A DNA stretch of 13,006 bases from Botryosphaeria dothidea (GCA_011503125.2 WWBZ02000059.1:1-13006), one strand, 5' to 3'. Positions 1-9,316 are shown, counted from the stretch's first letter. Made by a program: numbers and translations. Notes: generated by a model from the letters alone, not told the origin.

Positions 1-1221
1 TTGGCACTAACAGTAGATTCCAATACCCCTCTGGAAATTTTGCTGCGCTTTGTGTGAGTTCTGCGAAAAGACGATTTCCTTGCATCATCTTCAGCCGATG
101 CGGGACCGTTGGAAGACTATTGTTGTGAGGTCGAATCTTGCTCTGGAAACTCAACAATCTTCTATTCGGCTGTAGTTGTTGATTTTGTTTCAGTCAATTT
201 TTCCCCATGAATTCCGAGAATGACAAATGCTAGAAATGCATCGTACCCGTTTGCTGGTTTTCACTCGGGTGCAAAATGTTTGCATGGCTCTTATGACTAC
301 AACATTTTTCCGAAATTCTTTGCATAAAAGACGCCAGGCCACAGCTCAACCTTGCTACTAATTAGCTACTTGGTCTTACAAGACAACAACACGAACAAAG
401 TCGTACGACAGGCATCGTTCGACTCGATATCACTCGTCCGCGTCTTACGTTCGGTCTTCCTAAGCCATCCGCCTTGCCCGTAGGGATAATTTGAGAGATA
501 GCATTTATTTTGATGATTAGCACTAGCAAGTTGAACTGCTTTGTGTCCACCGAAAACCAGAAGCTGATGGAGGGCGGAGATATGCTTTGCAGATGCCGCC
601 AGATAGTATTGCCTCCATGATGCCGAATCTCGTACGCTCGGGTCGGTTCAAAACCATACTTTGACCATTCTTCTCATGCGCCCCCGTACCAAAAGGAAAC
701 ATCAGCTTGCGCTCAAAAATCATATCCGGCAGTTATTGGAAGATGAAGGCAAACAAAATGTTTGCTTGGAAGTGACGCTCAATAGAACAGTTCCATCTGT
801 ATCAGTACACTTCTTCCAAAAGCCCGTGCAGGCAGAATTGTTTGCTCAGCAGGCCTCCTCCGCGCATCTCTTCTCGTAGCGAGCACTTCTTCGCAAGGCT
901 ACCTACCTCCCCGTCCATCTCTTCCCCAGCACGCATTGTTCAGACAGGATATCCCTATTGTCTGAAAATCATACCTTTGCTCACCAATAGCAGGACGCCC
1001 ACATCCCACGAACAAAGAAAGACGTCCCTCTCCACATCTGTAGACAAAGGCATTGTTTGCTCCATACGCAGAATTTCCCCTCCACCTCATCGCTCCGCCA
1101 GCCCTCCAACGGTCTGATAAACCGCGACCAGCATGAACAACGCCATCAACAATGGGAAAACAGCGCGTTCCAGCGCGAACATTCTCCATAAAATCAAACC
1201 TTGGCCTCCCAAGACGAGCAG
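1..1221. other. No supported gene; upstream/intergenic DNA
   Basis: Mixed-composition DNA with normal CpA/TpG content. The open frames here are short, lack a convincing ATG context or start at TTG, and show no motif I recognise. An 8-bp perfect inverted repeat (TTCAGACA at 939-946, TGTCTGAA at 959-966) with a 12-nt loop is present, but its function is unknown. The 3' part is probably the promoter region of the + strand gene that follows. Confidence 0.5.
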
Positions 1222-1243
1222 TTCCCTTCCCCCCCCCTCTTCC
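1222..1243 (+). promoter_or_regulatory. Pyrimidine-rich tract upstream of the + strand gene
   Basis: A nearly uninterrupted C/T run containing an eight-C block lies about 120 nt before the proposed ATG at 1362. Pyrimidine tracts close to the transcription start are common in filamentous-fungal promoters, so this is a plausible core-promoter element. That role is inferred from position and composition only. Confidence 0.35.
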
Positions 1244-1361
1244 GGCACATCAGAGCATCCCTACACCCTCTCGCGCTCACCCCGAATTTTCCCTTCGCAC
1301 AGTCAGTGAACAACGTTCAACCGCGCGCGTCTCTCCAAGCAAACTTCCGAGCCACACCGCA

Positions 1362-1792
1362 ATGTGCCAGCTGGAATGGGTATTCCACCGCCCCTGCGCG
1401 CACTGGTCGCCGCGCCCGCGCTTCATCGGCGAGCCTTGCGTGCGCGCCCGCCGCGTCTGCGTCTACCTTGCCCCGCCGTCCCCGCCGATCGCCGACGCAA
1501 CCAACTGCCTACGCGCCGAGCTCGCGCCTCCTCCGCCCCACCCTCACCACCACCTCCTCGGCCTTCGTCTCCGACACACCCGCCACACGCGCCGTGTGAC
1601 TACCCGGACCACCTGGGCGCCGTGACGGTGGAGCGTGAGTGCGGAGAGTGCGCGCGGCGGCGGGATGACGCCGAGGCGAGTTCTGCTTGCCAGGAGCAAG
1701 AGGAGCCGATGGTTGAAGGGGGACCGGTTGGTGGTGGTGGTGGTGGCGCGGACGCAGACACGGCGACGAAAGGCTCCGTCACGAGGTCCACG

Positions 1793-1825
<33 letters not shown>

Positions 1826-2166
1826 GGGCTGTGGCGCCCGTTTGCGGGGTTGAGCGACGGGGCGTGGCGAGAGTTGAAGAGGGCGCGGTCGAGGTCGGTG
1901 TCGAGAAGAATTAGGAAGAGGTCGTCGTCGGTGACGGATTTTGGGGAGGGCGGGGCTGTGAGGGAGGTGGTTGAGGAGAGGCCGGCGCTTGCGGAGGAGG
2001 ATGATGATGATGAGGGGGAAAATGAGAATGAAGGGCCGGTTGGAAGAGTAGTGGAGGTTCACTGGGGTAAGTATTCTGATTATTCGCTCGACCCTGGATG
2101 GATTCCATGCTAATTTCTCTTTTTCCTGGAGGCCATTTGCGTTTTGGGTCCCCGACTCCATGTTGA
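1362..2166 (+). CDS. Hypothetical fungal protein: Cys-containing N-terminus, poly-Gly/poly-Ser middle, acidic C-terminal part
   Basis: I recognise no named family. The proposed start is the ATG at 1362 (CCGCAATG context), giving MCQLEWVFHRPC with further Cys and basic residues. The frame from 1364 begins at GTG and is less likely to be the start. Downstream coding potential moves to the frame of 1364: a segment with CDYPDHLG and ECGEC (about 1590-1655), poly-Gly from (GGT)5 at 1730-1744, poly-Ser from (GTC)10, an Arg/Ser-rich basic stretch, then an acidic Asp/Glu run near 2000-2030. Spaced Cys followed by ECGEC resembles small fungal cysteine-motif proteins, but this is impression only. The frame change between about 1440 and 1600 needs an intron (GTGCGC donor at 1440 with AG at 1632-1633 fits the phase but removes CDYPDHLG) or an indel. 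With the 3' intron removed, the protein ends HLRFGSPTPC and stops at 2164-2166. Confidence 0.45.
1795..1824 (+). repeat. (GTC)10 trinucleotide microsatellite coding poly-Ser
   Basis: Ten perfect GTC units are read as TCG (Ser) in the frame of the surrounding gene. Triplet length keeps the frame open whatever the copy number, so length polymorphism between strains would be tolerated. Confidence 0.85.
2067..2131 (+). other. Spliceosomal intron, 65 nt
   Basis: The donor is a consensus GTAAGT at 2067-2072. A TGCTAAT branch-type sequence lies at about 2108-2114, followed by a pyrimidine-rich stretch and the first downstream AG at 2130-2131. The length is typical of filamentous-fungal introns. Splicing leaves one base (G) of a split Gly codon at 2066 and continues in frame to a TGA at 2164-2166. 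Without splicing, the frame stops at 2111-2113, inside the predicted branch region. Confidence 0.7.
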
Positions 2167-3740
2167 TGGTGTTCGATACGATGGTGGCGTTCATGGTGAT
2201 CAATGCATGAGGTGACGTTGCATATCTGTTCTCCCTGCATAGCATTGCATAGCGTTGCATACCGGCATTTTCTTTCACTTTTTCTGGTGAGTGGCATGGC
2301 TGACGTTGAGGATTTGATTTGTGTAACTTCACCAATAATAGAGTATATCTCTTATGCTTCCTTTTCCTGAACGTGACACCGCTTGATAGATGTGGGACAT
2401 GCATGATGGCCCCGACAGTGAAGTGTAGATAAGCTCAGACTTACCACGATAGGTTTAATAAGCGAGTCAACGCATGTGGTGCTCCAAAAGAGGTAAACCT
2501 CTAGAAAACTGCCAGACCACTAGTAAATAGCGGTCGACTGGACAGGAAAATGACCCAGGACCATGGGTTGGACTGGTATATATGCGGGAAGAGGGGTAGA
2601 CCCAAGCCCCCACCTGAGCTCCGAATTCGGATGGCTCCACTGAAGTCGGTGAACCTCTGATGTTCAGGCCGATATTGAAATGTAGGAAGAGGTCGGACGG
2701 GGTTACGGCAAGTAGTATCAGTAGAATAATATGAATGAGATTGAACCTCATCCCAGACAGATCTTGAGGTCGTGTGCAAGCGATGCCGCTGCTATCCGCT
2801 GCGGTGACTCGGGGTACAACAGGGGCAGGTCTCCAAAAAGGGCGGAAAGCTTATCATTCGGCCGACGTGCCAGGCTTGACCCTGCCCAGCCCAGAACTCA
2901 AAGAAGGCTGGGGCTTGGAACCGACAGCATCCATGATGGGATCCACCTCTTCCGGCAGCGGACCGCTCGGGAGAGCGGCTCCTCAGGAACGCCTCTCAAT
3001 GGACCGACCTCGAGACAAGGAGGAGAATGGCATCAGAGGTGCGTGAATTAATGAAGGGGCCGAATATTGGGAGCCCGAAGCGATGAGCTGGCGAAGGTTG
3101 GGCTCTCGTTGACGTCCAAGTTCATTGTTATTGCTCCCTGAGCAGAAACAGGCCGTGCGACCGGGGGGTATCGCCTTGTTCTAGAAATTGGCGAGAAGTT
3201 ATTTTTGTGGTGGGCAAAGGACAGTTCTGCGCAGCAACACCCCTGAGCAGCTGCAGAGCGGGAACGGCGACATCGCGCAATTCTACTCCACACAGCGTCC
3301 CCGAGCGTGTTGCAGGGGCTTAGCGAGACGGGAGCGGAGCAGAGCAATTGCCCAGAGCGTTGAGGCTGATGTGCTTTCCCTAATCCGCTCTGCCAGACGA
3401 AAATCCGGAGTGCAGATGGAGCGGGTGTTTACGGGAGGCCTCGTGGCTGGAGCGGATGTGGAGAGGCGGACAGCTCCGGGCGGTTTTCGCGTCTGTGCCT
3501 CTCCCGCCCCAAAAGCTTCTGGAACGTCACCCGTACCCCATGGAAACACGCTCCGAAAGAGCCGTGCAACTGCTGGAACACCCATGAAAAGCACTCGTAA
3601 GAACAATGGAAGAGCCCGTTGATCTTAGCCACGCCCGATGCCGTGAACGGCGAGGCCTCGGAAAAAAGGAGGGCAGGCCTCGGCCGGTCAAGCGTTAAAG
3701 GGCGGGTTAAACGTAAGAGGCCTATTCTTAGCTTGTACTG
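2167..3740. other. No supported gene; probable 3' UTR and intergenic DNA
   Basis: This holds the likely 3' UTR of the upstream gene and then intergenic sequence. Open frames on both strands reach about 90-145 codons but overlap one another, often start at TTG/GTG, and contain no recognised motif. A GTGCGT donor-like site at 3039 and a TTCTAG acceptor-like site at about 3183 exist, but the exons they would join are not in a common phase. One - strand frame (2751 to 2467) has a hydrophobic, signal-like N-terminus. I see nothing firm enough to annotate as a gene. Confidence 0.4.
2236..2265 (+). repeat. Three tandem 10-bp TGCATA-type units
   Basis: TGCATAGCAT, TGCATAGCGT and TGCATACCGG follow one another, and a related TTGCATA lies just upstream. 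They lie about 70 nt after the proposed stop codon, so probably in the 3' UTR. A role in RNA-protein binding is possible, but nothing in the sequence demonstrates it. Confidence 0.5.
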
Positions 3741-5149
3741 TTGACCACGCGGCCCCTATTCACGATGCAGCAAAGGGCGGCGATGTGTAACAGCAACGTT
3801 CGTCAGACGACGCCGAGCGCTTTGGCGGCTCTGGCGGCGGACCATGCGCCGTGGTTGAGCACAAGAATAGAGAGCGTCGTTCGAATCTGGCAACCAGAAC
3901 GCCCGACGGACGCACAGAGAGTGGATTCGGGAGACAGTGAATCAGCGCGATCTTCCCGAACCGCGTTTAGCCGGCCGGCCAGAGGTTTTCTTTGTCATCG
4001 CGGCGGACAGACCAATAAGGGGGCGCGATAAGGCGACAGACCCTGAGCTTGGCCGCCAGCCAGCCACCTGCGGGTGCGTGTTCGGGCGTGTGCTTGCCGA
4101 AGTCGCTGCGCCGATGAGGCAGCGGGGGGCTCGTGCTGCTGCTGCTGCGGCGACGGCGACCGGTGACATCGGTGCGTGCTTTGTCTTGCTTTGTGGCGGG
4201 AGAGAGCCGTGGTCGTATACCGCGGGCGAAGTGGTGGCGCAGACTGTACCGACGAGGGCTGCCCGGCCATCCCGCGAGCGAGCGCGACACAGAGCTGCTG
4301 CCACGCCGCGGCGGCGTTCCTCACAGTGGCAGAGGGCGTGGGGTCGAGCATGCGCATGGAAAAGCAAAAAATGCGCGTTTGAGCCCGGCGGCGGCAGCGG
4401 CCCTGTGCATGCCCACAGAACATCCTTGTCGCTTGGCTGTGACGAGCCAATCTTCTGCGGGGTACGTCGCGAACTCTGTAAAAAAGCCGCATCGTCAACC
4501 GTCAACCCGCCGCGGGCGCTGGGGCGGCGGGAACGAATGCCCGTCTTCTGCTGCGCTATCCTCAGAGCTCAGCCGGCGGATGCGGCCGCAGTGGATGCGG
4601 CACAGGCATTGGGCCGCCGGTTGGGGAGCTGTTCCGGGCAGGAGCGCCTATCTCGATGGCACGACACGACGCGGCGCGCGAGATGCGCTCCTGAGATGAT
4701 GGGCTCCAGGCGAGCACGGCCGCAGATAAGTCGCCGTCCGGCTTGGTATTGCTGCAGGTCCCCAGCCCGCAAATCCACAGCGGCGGATTCCTCGTCCAAC
4801 CCTGCCGCAAACGAGCCATCCTTGCAGCGCCCGCGACACAGCGGTCAGCGGTCAGCACCAGCGCGCGCACTCTGGGGATGAGGACAAAGGCGTTGCCCGG
4901 TAGCGCGTAGTCATGGCAGCGGGGCAGTGGCCGTCGGCAGTGGGCAGCCGTAGGGCGGGAAGAGATAGCGGAGGGTGCGCACGCGATATCGTCGTCAAAG
5001 ACAAAATAGTGATTGGCTGGGGGCCGTGCCTGGCCGGCGATGGCTCGAGTGGACTGGATCGGTGGTCAAGGCCTGGGCTGGGATTGTGCTGTTGCGTGGA
5101 GCCTTTGGGATGCGCGCCGGGCGGTGCCCGTGTGGGCGCAACGCGGCGT
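3741..5149. other. GC-rich block without a recognisable gene
   Basis: This is CpG-rich, GC-rich DNA in which several frames on both strands stay open for 100-310 codons simply because stop codons are rare at this composition. The longest (+ strand, about 3937-4881) starts at GTG, is low in complexity (Ala/Arg runs), and matches no domain I know. CpA and TpG are present at ordinary levels, so the block has not been RIPed. It ends abruptly at the truncated retroelement near 5150. It could be a long promoter or intergenic CpG-rich segment. Confidence 0.45.
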
Positions 5150-5154
5150 CAGTA

Positions 5155-5500
5155 ACTGGTTCTTCTAAATCGTTTAGTAGCGTTCTTCTACCCTCTCTTA
5201 CTGCTGTTATAAGACGTCCATGGTCCGGATCCGCTGCTTTTGCCTCTTGCCAGAGCTGCCGTAAATGGTCTTCGATTAACGTTGCTCCTTGTTCGTATAC
5301 TGGTTCGTCTATAGATCTGTCTGATGGTTCGTCTACTAGTTCATCTGCTGGTTCATCTGCTTGTTCGTCTGCTCCTTGTTCGGTTATAGCTTGTCGTCTT
5401 GTTTGCACTGGTGTTGCCAAAACTCTCCAACAGTTAGCTTGAACCTTATCTGGGCTTAAGAGTCGTGCGACACGATATTAAAGCCTCTCATCATCTTGAG
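5155..5500 (-). pseudogene. Element A: RNase H-integrase linker, truncated
   Basis: The open stretch of 5420-5155 is acidic and repetitive, with repeated DE/ADEP-type units on a roughly 12-nt theme, followed by a helical charged segment ending near LLNDLEEPVTD. In fungal gypsy elements this position connects RNase H to the zinc-binding and catalytic parts of integrase. The element-like reading ends at about 5150-5160. The residues that follow in frame come from GC-rich flanking DNA and are not element sequence. A TAA at 5480-5478 interrupts the upstream part. Confidence 0.7.
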
Positions 5501-6153
5501 ATACTGGTAAGTCTTGGTCTCTTCGTGTAAGTGCGTTAGGCTGAGCCCCAAGCTTGCCTGGACGGTAAGCAATGGTAAAGTTGAATCGGCTCAGAATCAG
5601 CTACCATCTCATTTGCCTCTCAGAGAGCCGTCGGACTATTGTAAAGTATTCGAGATTCTTATGGTCCGTAACAATCTTGAATTCTTTTACGCTTCGTAGC
5701 TCTGCATCCTACTACTGAAGACACTTAATAATCGCAAGGAGCTCCTTATCGTAGATCTCGTAGTTGCACTCTGCTGGCGAGTTCTTCTTTGAGAAGTAGG
5801 CAACTGGCCGGAGCACTCCATTGTCATCGTATTGGGATAAAATTCCTCCTATACAGTATCCTGAGGAGTCAGTCTCGAGGATTGTCTTTCGGTCCGGGTC
5901 AAATTAGGCAAGGATTGGTGCCGTGATAAAGGCCTTCTTTAGCTTTCGAAACGCTCTTTCTGCTCCTTCTGTCCAATAGAACGGAACGTCTTTCTTTGTA
6001 AGTGCATGTAACGGAGCCGTAGTCTTCGAGTATTCATTAATAAAGCGCCGGTAGAAGTTCGCAAAGCCAAGGAATCCAAGCACTCCTTTAACTGTAGTTG
6101 GTGTTTCCCATTCCTAAATAGCTTTTACCTTAGCTGGGTCCATGCGGATACCT
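5500..6153 (-). pseudogene. Element A: RT connection and RNase H domains
   Basis: After a one-base frame slip at about 6153, the frame shifts relative to the RT. Visible motifs in order: the connection motif [11 protein letters not shown] (about 6080-6040), the RNase H opening ETDSSGY with its catalytic-type Asp at 5870-5868, [14 protein letters not shown] (about 5760-5730), TDHKNLEYF with His intact (about 5670-5640), and RPGK (about 5565). RNase H would remove the RNA strand of the RNA/DNA hybrid during reverse transcription in the virus-like particle. Stops interrupt it at 6116-6114, 5906-5904, 5714-5709 (two in a row) and 5603-5601, all TAA or TAG. It is a nonfunctional relic. Confidence 0.85.
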
Positions 6154-7150
6154 TTCCAGCTTCGATAATAAATCCAAGATACTTTGTTGACTAAACCTCG
6201 AATTCGCACTTATCGATATCAAGCTGTAGTCCCGCTGCTTGTAGCTTTTCGAGAACCTTAGTTACGTGCTCTCGGTGTTAGGTACGGGATCCCTCGGTAA
6301 AAATAAGCACATCATCGACATAAGCCGATACGAAGTCGTCCAGGAAGTCCTGTAGGGTCCAGTTAATATATCGTTGAAAGGTGCTTGGTGCATTAGCTAG
6401 TCCAAAGGGAGTAACAAGCCACTCAAATAGTCCAAAGCGGGTTCGAAAGGCTGTAAGCCATTCATCTCCTGGTTTAACCCGAATCTTATTGAATGCTGCG
6501 ATTACATCGAGTTTCGTAAACCATCTTGCCTTACTGATCCGGTTAAGGGTCTCCTGGATAAGAGGTAGTGGATATCGATCCTTCCGTGTAAGTTGATTAA
6601 GGGCTCGGTAGTCACAACAGAATCGTAAGCCTCCACCTAGTTTCTTTACAAAGAGGACTGGCGCTGCGGCTGGAGAATTGCTCACACGGATAAAGCCTTT
6701 ATCGAGTAGCTCTGTAAGCGTTTTCCGGAGTACTAGTAGTTCGTCTCTGGACATGTTGTATAAGGGTCCCCATGGGGCCACTGGTATCCTCCCATTCTCA
6801 TCTTTCTCAAGCTCAATCTAATAATCGATTCCAGGTCGGTGTGGAGGTAACTTGTCGGCCTTACTTCTATCGAAGGTGTCGAGAAACCGTTTATCTAACC
6901 AGGCTGGTAGTTTCGTCCTTGGGTCCGTATGCTTCTTCTCAGCAAGTACTTTATTAATATCAGCTAGACTTGCTGAGAAAACCTGGTAACCGAGTCGTTT
7001 CTTCCTCGTAAGAAGGCGGAACCCAGCGGCTCCGACCCTTCTATAGTCGAGTTCTTTTCTCTCTCTCTGGCTTTGTACTACTAGGCCAGAGTCCTTAAAT
7101 CTAAGGATTTGTTTTCTGCATCTAGTTCTGCTCTCTCTTTTACTAACCAT
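6154..7150 (-). pseudogene. Element A: Ty3/gypsy reverse transcriptase
   Basis: This is the best-preserved part. After a spacer (7150 to about 6820), the RT palm and fingers read through motifs [44 protein letters not shown] and the catalytic YVDD at 6322-6311. It then continues to a DKCEFEV-type motif. RT copies element RNA into cDNA in the cytoplasmic particle. Both Asp of the YVDD are intact. Stops are a TAG at 6820-6818 (before WGPLYN), a TAA at 6280-6278 shortly after the YVDD block, and a TAG at 6193-6191. Each sits at a site where Gln or similar is expected, so light RIP is the simplest cause. The open part begins at GTG, not ATG, because the native protein is an internal polyprotein segment. 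Confidence 0.92.
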
Positions 7151-7548
7151 GGTAAGCCAAGAATAACTTTATAGCCTTCAATCCTTAGAGCTACATGGAA
7201 GTAAGCTCTTTTCGTTTGGTGTCCGCCGATATCGATCTCGGCAATTGCTACTTCGGTAATCCAGGAGTCGGTAATAGCATCAACTAACTAGATTTGTCTT
7301 GGTCGGATAGGGATACGCTGGAGTTTATGTCTTCGAGCGAATCGAGCATCGATAAAGCCATAGGATAAGCACCCAGAATCAATAAGGGTTTGAGTAGAGA
7401 TCTCCTTATTGATAAGTACTGAAACTAAGAAAGGTGGTTTTTCCATATGCTTATTCTCGAATTGCTTCCAATCTGCTTGAAGCTTACTTTGCTCCTTTCG
7501 CTCCTGACGGCGAATTTTATCAGGAGCTACTCTTTTCCGAATTCTCAT
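7105..7548 (-). pseudogene. Element A: retropepsin-type aspartic protease
   Basis: The segment contains TLIDSGC with the catalytic Asp-Ser-Gly at 7380-7372, followed about 65 codons later by VILGLPWL (about 7170-7145), the hydrophobic-Gly motif near the end of retroviral-type proteases. The enzyme works as a homodimer and cuts the Gag-Pol polyprotein. It lies in a different frame from the zinc knuckle upstream and from the RT downstream. A frame slip near 7550 and another near 7105, in an A-rich run, separate them. One TAG at 7290-7288 splits the domain between the two motifs. Confidence 0.8.
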
Positions 7549-7651
7549 TAACCTCTAACACTTCAGTGTCCTCCTCTAATTGCGGAGGAACTTCCTGCTC
7601 CGACTATCTAATACCAGCAGCTTAAGCTGGGCGACGGGCAGGCGCATAAGG

Positions 7652-8694
7652 GCATGCATGCTTCCAGTGTCCTGAAGCACCACAACGCGTGCAAAGCCTG
7701 TTCTAACGACGTCGGTTGATCTCATCTTGAGTTACCCATTTAGCTCTCCGGGTTAGTGCGGCTTTGGCTGGGCCTATTGGTTCCCAGTCCATTTGGTCGT
7801 TTTGAAGAGGCTTTGGATACGTAGTAGGTCTGGTAGTCGTCATTGATCGAGTAGATCTCTCATCGGTTTGAGGACTTGGGCTTCTCCTTCCTTGATACCC
7901 ACTTCGTATAACTGACTTCTTAGCCTTATTAACAGCCTCTATATCGTCACTAGTTCTAGCCAGCAAGTTGGCAAATTCGTAGAACGTAAGATCTTCTAAG
8001 CTCTTGCCAACTAGTCGGTCTTTCAGTTCCCAGCTAATTGAGTCCCAAAGAGAGTCTTTCTTTTGCTTATCGTCCCATGTAGTACTTTTACCAGATTCAA
8101 GCATTAGGTGGCGGAACTTTACAAAGTGTTCTCTAAAGGGCCACCTTTTTAATGTAGGGCTCGGAGCTCGCGACGTGCTTTTTCCTCGCGATATGGGTCG
8201 CCAAATACGGCCCTTAGCTGTTCGAATAGGTCCTAGGTTATAGCCGTCTGGCTTGAGGATCTCCACCATAGTTATAAGTAGGTAAGCGCGGTTCCTCGTA
8301 GCTGGTTGAATAGCAACGCTACTTGTGTCGTTTCTGGGTAGCTTGCGTAATCGATTCGAAGTTTCTGATTTACTTGATCAATCCAGGCTTCTAGCTCCTT
8401 TCGTTCTCCTTTAAATTCTGCTAGCTCGGGTAGAATTTTTCTTAGCCTTTGACTTGCCGTAAGCGCTTGAGTAACCGCTTTAGCAATTGCGGTTGGTGAG
8501 GTTTATACTTAAGCCGTCGGGGTGGACGTAGCTGTTCCTACGCTAGGCTGCCTTGTTGTTGGTGTAGTAGCCTGGCTATCCATTCGTGCCTATAGCTGAG
8601 TAACCATTGTGAATAGTTGGTTCGCCTATTGCGGTGGGTCCTCTTGTTCGCGCTGCGGGGCCTCTTGCGGTTTATCCATTAGTTGGTCGTCCAT
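7652..8694 (-). pseudogene. Element A: Gag with CCHC zinc knuckle
   Basis: The likely start is the ATG at 8694 (MDDQLMDKPQ), preceded by the purine-rich leader. A Gln-rich N-terminus is followed by the capsid-like region (LPELAEFKG, then a GDPYREEKARRELRAL segment) and, after a frame slip in the A-run at about 8141-8148, by WPFREHFVKFR. It ends in a perfect CX2CX4HX4C knuckle (CTRC...H...C) at 7693-7652 that would bind element RNA. In-frame stops at 8628, 8592, 8511, 8505, 8274, 8235 and 8151 (first base of each) are all TAA or TAG. A further TAG at 7705-7703 lies four codons before the knuckle. Gag would form the particle shell. Confidence 0.82.
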
Positions 8695-8704
8695 TCTAGG
8701 ACGC

Positions 8705-8748
8705 GTCTTTGGGTGTCTTCTTAAGCGTCTCCTTGGGTGTCTTCTTAG
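8705..8748 (-). repeat. Two 24-bp imperfect repeats in the gag leader
   Basis: A 15-bp core (TTGGGTGTCTTCTTA on the + strand) occurs at 8709-8723 and again at 8733-8747, period 24. It lies just upstream of the gag ATG and is purine-rich on the sense strand. One upstream frame reads it as Lys/Pro-Thr repeats, but stops separate it from gag, so I treat it as leader. Confidence 0.6.
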
Positions 8749-8940
8749 GTGCCCTCTCTAAGATCTCCCTTTTAGATCTTCTTTTAGGGACTTCTTCGTG
8801 CCTTCTCAAACGCCACGCTGTCGTTTTATTAAAGGGCTTCCTTCGGGAACCTTCTCAAGTGCCTACACGGACACCTTCTTAAACGATTTCCCAGGTATAG
8901 TCAACTGGCAACGAGCCTAGCTACTATCCTAAACTTTTAA

Positions 8941-9040
8941 GGAGGGGAATGAGGACGCAGTACTCGCGTGGGAGCTATAGCGTATAGAGGAAAGGAGAAT
9001 GAGAACGCAGTGCTCACGTGGGAGCTATAGCGTATAGAGG
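8941..9040. repeat. 50-bp tandem duplication in element A leader
   Basis: Units 8941-8990 and 8991-9040 share 20 identical terminal bases (GGAGCTATAGCGTATAGAGG) and differ by transitions in the first half: GAGGAC/GAGAAC, TACTCGCG/TGCTCACG. A partial third unit starts at 9041. The TA/TG and CG/CA differences are the type that RIP makes. The position fits a leader or LTR-internal subrepeat. Confidence 0.8.
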
Positions 9041-9308
9041 AAGGGGAACCGTCGTAGTCGTTGCGTATCGTATCGTATTATCGCATCGTTCGGTTATTGT
9101 CGTACTCTTTACTGACTGAGCGAGGCCCTAAGGCGGCTATCTGCAGTTGACCCCTACTATGCCATCGAGCTTTAGTAGTTCGAAAGAGGAGCTTAGTCTA
9201 ATGTGATGGCTTGCATCCGGTGCACTCGCGGAAATGCAGTGGCATTACTATCTACGAGAAGACTAAGCTAAAGAGAAAAGGAAGAAAGGTTTAAGCAAGA
9301 TAGCGCTG

Positions 9309-9316
9309 CTTATATA
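9309..9316 (-). promoter_or_regulatory. LTR TATA box
   Basis: TATATAAG on the - strand lies about 135 nt inside the LTR start. It would set a start site roughly 25-30 nt further along, near 9280. Upstream in the LTR is a perfect 10-bp tandem (GTTGAGCTTC on the + strand, 9363-9372 and 9373-9382), a possible activator-binding repeat. Confidence 0.6.

Noticed and set aside
661..879. 72-codon open frame on the + strand
   Set aside because: It starts at TTG, is short, and has no motif or supporting context.
939..966. 8-bp inverted repeat with 12-nt loop as a terminator or operator
   Set aside because: It is short, isolated and has no T-run or neighbouring gene end. Chance occurrence is likely.
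1544..2404. 286-codon - strand frame rich in Arg, His and Pro
   Set aside because: It is the antisense shadow of the low-complexity + strand gene; the repetitive triplets keep it open.
3188..3622. 144-codon open frame on the + strand
   Set aside because: It starts at TTG, overlaps - strand frames of similar length, and has no motif. Joining it to the frame at 2774-3046 through GTGCGT (3039) and TTCTAG (3183) fails because the phases do not match.
3937..4881. 314-codon open frame on the + strand
   Set aside because: It starts at GTG, overlaps several equally long frames on both strands, is Ala/Arg low-complexity, and has no recognised motif. This is expected by chance at high GC.
7540..7660. 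Programmed frameshift between Gag and protease of element A
   Set aside because: The frame does change here, but unrelated slips occur at about 8145, 7105 and 6153 as well, and TAA/TAG stops precede the site. Decay is the simpler explanation.
9120..9250. Primer-binding site and inner LTR end of element A
   Set aside because: Several TGG-containing sites were considered (for example the - strand TGGCATAGTAGG near 9160), but none is preceded by a convincing LTR end, and no second LTR is available for comparison.
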